Assembly: GCA_028749105.1 (NCBI GenBank)
Contig: JAQUQF010000012.1
Span: forward strand, 1-15,292
Length of the DNA stretch: 15,292 nucleotides
Direction: 5' to 3'
From: Acidobacteriota bacterium
GTDB taxonomy: Bacteria > Acidobacteriota > Aminicenantia > UBA2199
Positions 13,520 to 15,292 of this stretch are shown piece by piece (the stretch's first letter is position 1; each line of letters starts with the position of its first letter). The notes below the pieces were generated by a model. It ran no database searches. It saw only the letters and a list, made by a program, of their open reading frames with translations, and was not told the origin of the DNA. The position numbers and the translations under genes are program-made.

Positions 13520-14493
13520 CGTCGCTTCAGAATGAGCCGGATCCTTTCCTGGAGCTCCTCCAGGCCGACCTGGGAGGTGCCGACCTTCTCCACGACGATT
13601 GAGGCGGCGGCATTGGCCATGGCGGCGGCTTCGCGCAGCCCGGCCCCGGCCACCAGGGCCAGGGTCAGGACGGCCACGACCGTGTCGCCGGCGCCGGTCA
13701 CGTCGAAAACCTCCCGGCTGAACGCCGGCAAGTGGAACATTTTCCTGTTCGCCTCGGCCGCGGAAATCCCCTGGCTGCCCCGCGTGACCAGGGTGAAACG
13801 GGTCCTGAACTTGCGGCGGATGCGCTTCAGCGCCGCGGCGACGTCGACCTCGCTGCGGATGGGCATGCCGGCCATCGCCTCGGCCTCCTTCAGGTTGGGG
13901 GTCAAGCCGGTCACATCGCGGTAGAGGGCAAGATGGGGCGGCTTGGGATCGACGATGATGGGGATGCCGTCCCGTGAGGCCCGGGCCTTGAGCATGGCCA
14001 TGGCGGCGGCGTTCACCGCCCCCTTGGCGTAGTCGGAGACGATGATGGCGTCGAAGACGGCGCCCTCGATCTCATCCCCGATCCTGCGCAGCACGTCCTC
14101 TCCGAGGTCAACGCTCATTTCGCGGTCGACACGGACGATCTGCTGACGCTGGGAGATGATGCGCGTCTTGACCACCGTCCGTCTTGAGCCGTCGCGGACC
14201 ACGAGGTTCCCCTCCATCTTGAGCCGCGAAACCTCATCGGCGAAGCTGTCGTTGCCGCATACGCCGAGCAGCAGGCCGCACGCGCCCAGCCGGTCGATGT
14301 TGGCCGCCACGTTGCCGGCGCCGCCGAGGCGCGACTCCTCGCTCTCGACCGTGACCACGGGCACCGGCGCCTCGGGCGAAATGCGTTCGACCTGGCCGAA
14401 GATGTAGCGGTCGAGGATGACGTCGCCGTACACCAGGATCTTTTTCCCGGCGAAACGCGAGCAGATTTCAGCGATCCGCTTCTGGTTGAACAT
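13516..14493 (-). CDS. hldA: D-glycero-beta-D-manno-heptose-7-phosphate kinase (RfaE domain I, HldA type)
   Basis: A 325-residue PfkB/ribokinase-family enzyme that phosphorylates heptose 7-phosphate at C1 for ADP-heptose, the precursor of LPS inner core. Signatures: GDVILDRYIFGQ (23-34), RISPEAPVPVV (38-47), GGAGNVAANI (57-66), VSDYAKGAV (152-160), TPNLKEAEAM (198-207) and DVTGAGDTVVA (264-274) with catalytic Asp270. The length equals the kinase domain only; the nucleotidyltransferase domain of the fused E. coli HldE is absent, so a separate HldC would be needed. The ATG at 14493 follows AGGGGAGG and overlaps the upstream ligase gene by 26 bp. Its stop overlaps the TTG start downstream. Coupled translation through the cluster is likely. 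Confidence 0.95.
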   Translation of the reverse strand: MFNQKRIAEICSRFAGKKILVYGDVILDRYIFGQVERISPEAPVPVVTVESEESRLGGAGNVAANIDRLGACGLLLGVCGNDSFADEVSRLKMEGNLVVRDGSRRTVVKTRIISQRQQIVRVDREMSVDLGEDVLRRIGDEIEGAVFDAIIVSDYAKGAVNAAAMAMLKARASRDGIPIIVDPKPPHLALYRDVTGLTPNLKEAEAMAGMPIRSEVDVAAALKRIRRKFRTRFTLVTRGSQGISAAEANRKMFHLPAFSREVFDVTGAGDTVVAVLTLALVAGAGLREAAAMANAAASIVVEKVGTSQVGLEELQERIRLILKRR

Positions 14494-15292
14494 GGTCCTC
14501 CCCTTTCAGGCCGTTTCGCCCCGCAACGACGGGGCCGTTTCGCCCCGCCTGGACGGGGCCCAGGAAAGGCAGGCTGATAAAATAAAAAAGGATGAATTTG
14601 ATCTCGCTGTCCCCGAAATTGTACTCGAACATCCCGGCAATGAGGAAGCCGATGAACGCGAACAATACTCCCACCGTAATGGCCCGCATTTCTCCCGTGC
14701 ACGCCCTCAGGCGCCGCGCGAGCTGCAGGATAATGCCCAGGCAAGCCAGGACGAAGCTGGCCAGGGCGAATATCCCCCGTTCGGCAAGGATCTGCAAGAA
14801 ATTGTTGTGCAGGTGCATGTTGATCTTTTTGGCCTGCGGATGCCGGTATCGGAACTCATTGCCGGCGATCACCTTGGAGATGTTATTGCTGCCGACTCCA
14901 GTCCAGGGATAATCAGCGGCTATTTTCAGCCCCGAATAGGCCATGTAGATCCGGTCACGATTGGACTCATCCTGGAGGTCGACGATGGACAGCACGCGGC
15001 TCTTTACCGCCGGCGGCGTCAGCAGAGCCAGGACCAGCAGCAGTGGCGCCAGGATGAGCAAATATTTCGGCTTGAAAAAAACAAGGAACAGCCCCAGGGC
15101 GGCGGCGATGCCCAGCCAGACGTTGCGCGTCAGTGAAAAGGCGATAGCGGCCAGCATGAGGGCCAGGGCCAGCGAGATCGCTGCCGTCTCCTTTTTCTTT
15201 CCATGCCGCAGCACCAGCCGCACGGCAAAGAAGATAAAGGGGAGCATCAGCAGCCCGGAGTAAGTCATCCAGTGCGATGTGAAGCCCTTCAG
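14468..15292 (-). CDS. O-antigen ligase/Wzy-like polytopic membrane protein (5' end outside window)
   Basis: 274 codons of the C-terminal part are present; the frame remains open to the window edge, so an internal Met at 15268 is not the start. The protein is very hydrophobic, with several helices (AISLALALMLAAIAFSLT, FLVFFKPKYLLILAPLLL) flanking a large external loop. That loop carries the Wzy_C/WaaL hallmarks: TRNVWLG, a GLKIAADYPWTGVGSNN segment and HLHNNFLQILAERGI with its conserved His. This family transfers or polymerises undecaprenol-linked glycans in the periplasm; ligase and polymerase cannot be told apart here. Position upstream of hldA supports LPS assembly. The C-terminal tail is unusual: it is encoded by a 24-bp tandem repeat (GRNGPVVAGRNG) and overlaps hldA. 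Confidence 0.85.
   Translation of the reverse strand: MKGFTSHWMTYSGLLMLPFIFFAVRLVLRHGKKKETAAISLALALMLAAIAFSLTRNVWLGIAAALGLFLVFFKPKYLLILAPLLLVLALLTPPAVKSRVLSIVDLQDESNRDRIYMAYSGLKIAADYPWTGVGSNNISKVIAGNEFRYRHPQAKKINMHLHNNFLQILAERGIFALASFVLACLGIILQLARRLRACTGEMRAITVGVLFAFIGFLIAGMFEYNFGDSEIKFILFYFISLPFLGPVQAGRNGPVVAGRNGLKGEDHVQPEADR
14509..14556. repeat. Two-copy 24-bp tandem repeat upstream of hldA
   Basis: Units at 14509-14532 and 14533-14556 match at 21 of 24 positions (GGCCGTTTCGCCCCGC then three variable bases then GACGG). Each contains a small CCCCG/CGGGG inverted repeat. The array encodes part of the ligase-like protein's C-terminal tail and sits about 16 bp before the hldA start, so it could also shape the mRNA at the hldA ribosome site. 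Confidence 0.75.

Noticed and set aside
12725..13924. A 399-codon plus-strand frame spanning two genes
   Set aside because: It crosses the boundary between the NUDIX fusion and hldA antisense, both firmly identified on the minus strand.

Overview
This is a GC-rich, gene-dense bacterial window with short intergenic gaps; no stretch over 300 bases lacks a gene. The host looks Gram-negative. It encodes an ADP-heptose pathway kinase next to an O-antigen-ligase-type membrane protein, two clear lipoproteins, a beta-barrel-like protein and a TonB C-terminal domain. Low-potential ferredoxin modules, an FKBP lipoprotein and an orphan FlbD would fit an anaerobic diderm such as an Acidobacteriota/Aminicenantes-type lineage. 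That placement is inference from gene content only; no phylogenetic marker settles it. Both tRNA genes lack an encoded CCA tail.

Layout. 1-2673 (+): the 3' end of an unrecognised gene, a degenerate GHKL-ATPase-like protein overlapping it by 8 bp, and a membrane-anchored DUF3014 protein with its own promoter. 2755-2961 (-): a cold-shock protein, divergent from a dicluster ferredoxin protein (3144-4427, +). The gap between them holds a 9-bp tandem repeat that folds into a near-perfect palindrome. 4533-6748 (+): an FKBP peptidyl-prolyl isomerase lipoprotein and a 12-helix MFS transporter. 6777-6983 (-): a small FlbD-family protein, divergent from a class I methyltransferase (7127-7873, +) whose predicted transcript starts at its own ATG. 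7883-9703 (-): a protein with a kinase fold lacking its catalytic residues, one membrane helix, a long charged coiled coil and a TonB C-terminal domain. It is divergent from a TlpA-like lipoprotein, a small thioredoxin and a beta-barrel-like protein (9877-12150, +). 12268-12418 (+): tRNA-Lys(TTT) and tRNA-Glu(TTC). 12365-15292 (-): an envelope cluster of O-antigen-ligase-like protein, HldA/RfaE1 heptose-7-phosphate kinase and a YciB-like/NUDIX fusion, joined by overlapping reading frames.

Shared themes. Envelope biogenesis and periplasmic protein folding or redox recur: FKBP, TlpA/thioredoxin, TonB fusion, heptose kinase, ligase. Most transcription units begin with a readable sigma-70-type promoter, nearly all with a 17-bp spacer, and leaders of about 0-40 nt. 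The most unusual items are the pseudokinase-TonB fusion, the YciB-NUDIX fusion whose C-terminus is encoded antisense to tRNA-Glu, the probable leaderless methyltransferase mRNA, and the 9-bp repeat palindrome.
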